Shown: one piece after another, positions 5,558-5,888 of the stretch
Numbering within the stretch: position 1 is the first letter of the stretch
Layout of the letters: every line of letters starts with the position of its first letter
Assembly: GCA_036675035.1 (NCBI GenBank)
Contig: JAKFFO010000131.1
Coordinates: 1 to 5,888 of the forward strand
Reading direction: 5' to 3'
DNA from: MESE01 sp036675035
GTDB lineage: Bacteria > Pseudomonadota > Gammaproteobacteria > Burkholderiales > Burkholderiaceae_D
Length of the DNA stretch: 5,888 nt
The notes under the pieces: model-generated
The model's input: the letters and a program-made list of their open reading frames with translations, nothing else
Told to the model about the DNA's origin: nothing
Databases searched by the model: none
Program-made: the position numbers and the translations under genes

Positions 5558-5888
5558 TAAAACTGCGTCGCCTGTCATTCTCACTAGCGCAGCGCTGGCC
5601 GCAGTTGCGGCCGCGCCGTGCGGAACACCGGATTACCTTGTTCAAGTGAACTCGCGGAAGGCCGTGCATGGCGCTCCGCTCACATCTTTACGCCCATCAT
5701 TAATTTTAGCCTTGACGAACTTGCTTCGACGCTAAGCTGGCGCAGCGTTCAGTCGGATATCGAGTGGCTTTTCTGGGTAGAAAAATCAGAACCGTCCCTT
5801 GTACGCACGGCAGGGGCGTAATCGAAATGTTGATGGCGCATGACCTCGGCTACTTTATCGAAATGTCGGGAGAGCCAAGTCTCTACCT
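5558..5888. other. Right-hand region without a secure gene
   Basis: A GC-rich hairpin GGCCGC-AGTT-GCGGCC lies at 5597-5612, 40 bases past the lipoprotein stop, but has no T-run. Plus frames here (about 5493-5735 and 5618-5821) start on the lipoprotein gene or on a GTG with no ribosome site and match nothing I know. At the right edge two readings compete: a plus frame from ATG 5827 behind AGGGG, running out of the window as MLMAHDLGYFIEMSGEPSLY, and a minus frame open from the edge to a stop at 5749 that includes RHFDKVAEVMRHQHFDYAP. Neither can be settled from 60-140 bases. Confidence 0.5.
5827..5888 (+). CDS. Possible start of a gene running off the right edge
   Basis: ATG at 5827 (or 5833) follows an AGGGG purine run ending at about 5817, giving usable Shine-Dalgarno spacing. 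The 20 visible codons have a fairly GC-rich third position, in line with the genes to the left, but show no recognisable motif. The opposite strand is also open over this stretch, so this call is weak. Confidence 0.22.
   Translation, partial: MLMAHDLGYFIEMSGEPSLY

Noticed and set aside
5159..5584. 141-residue minus-strand frame over the lipoprotein gene
   Set aside because: Antisense to a gene with a clear lipoprotein signal peptide, and no motif of its own.

Overview
The window looks like a stretch of chromosome from a betaproteobacterium, most likely of the order Burkholderiales. This rests on moderately high GC, protein style and gene types only; no rRNA or other taxonomic marker is present. 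There are seven supportable protein genes (one cut by the left edge), one decayed gene, and several non-coding stretches. No tRNA, rRNA, CRISPR array, insertion sequence or intact mobile element was seen.

Layout. Bases 1-837 (+) are the 3' part of a PstS-type phosphate-binding protein gene; no pstC follows it. Bases 838-1227 hold no convincing gene. Bases 1228-1652 (-) are a two-gene unit: a DUF4177 protein and, overlapping it by a GTGA junction, a small two-helix membrane protein. Bases about 1716-2062 (-) are the wreck of a class C (AmpC-type) beta-lactamase gene that keeps only distal segments. Bases 2110-2916 (-) encode an orphan ParB-like DNA-binding protein whose stop codon lies next to the ampC relic. 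A 262-base divergent intergenic region follows, with a candidate promoter and two inverted repeats. Bases 3179-4306 (+) encode a long-form FabH-family beta-ketoacyl-ACP synthase III, and 4435-4872 (+) a hotdog-fold acyl-CoA thioesterase ending in a clear intrinsic terminator. Bases 4967-5557 (+) encode a lipoprotein of unrecognised family. The last 331 bases have no secure gene.

How the parts relate. The only functional pairings I can argue for are the ketosynthase with the thioesterase (same strand, both acting on acyl-thioesters) and the DUF4177 protein with the two-helix membrane protein (translational overlap). The ampC relic beside the ParB-like gene suggests a past deletion or insertion at this spot. 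I see no convincing new multi-gene system. The most informative hidden item is the ampC relic, which is easy to miss because a longer spurious frame runs over it on the opposite strand.
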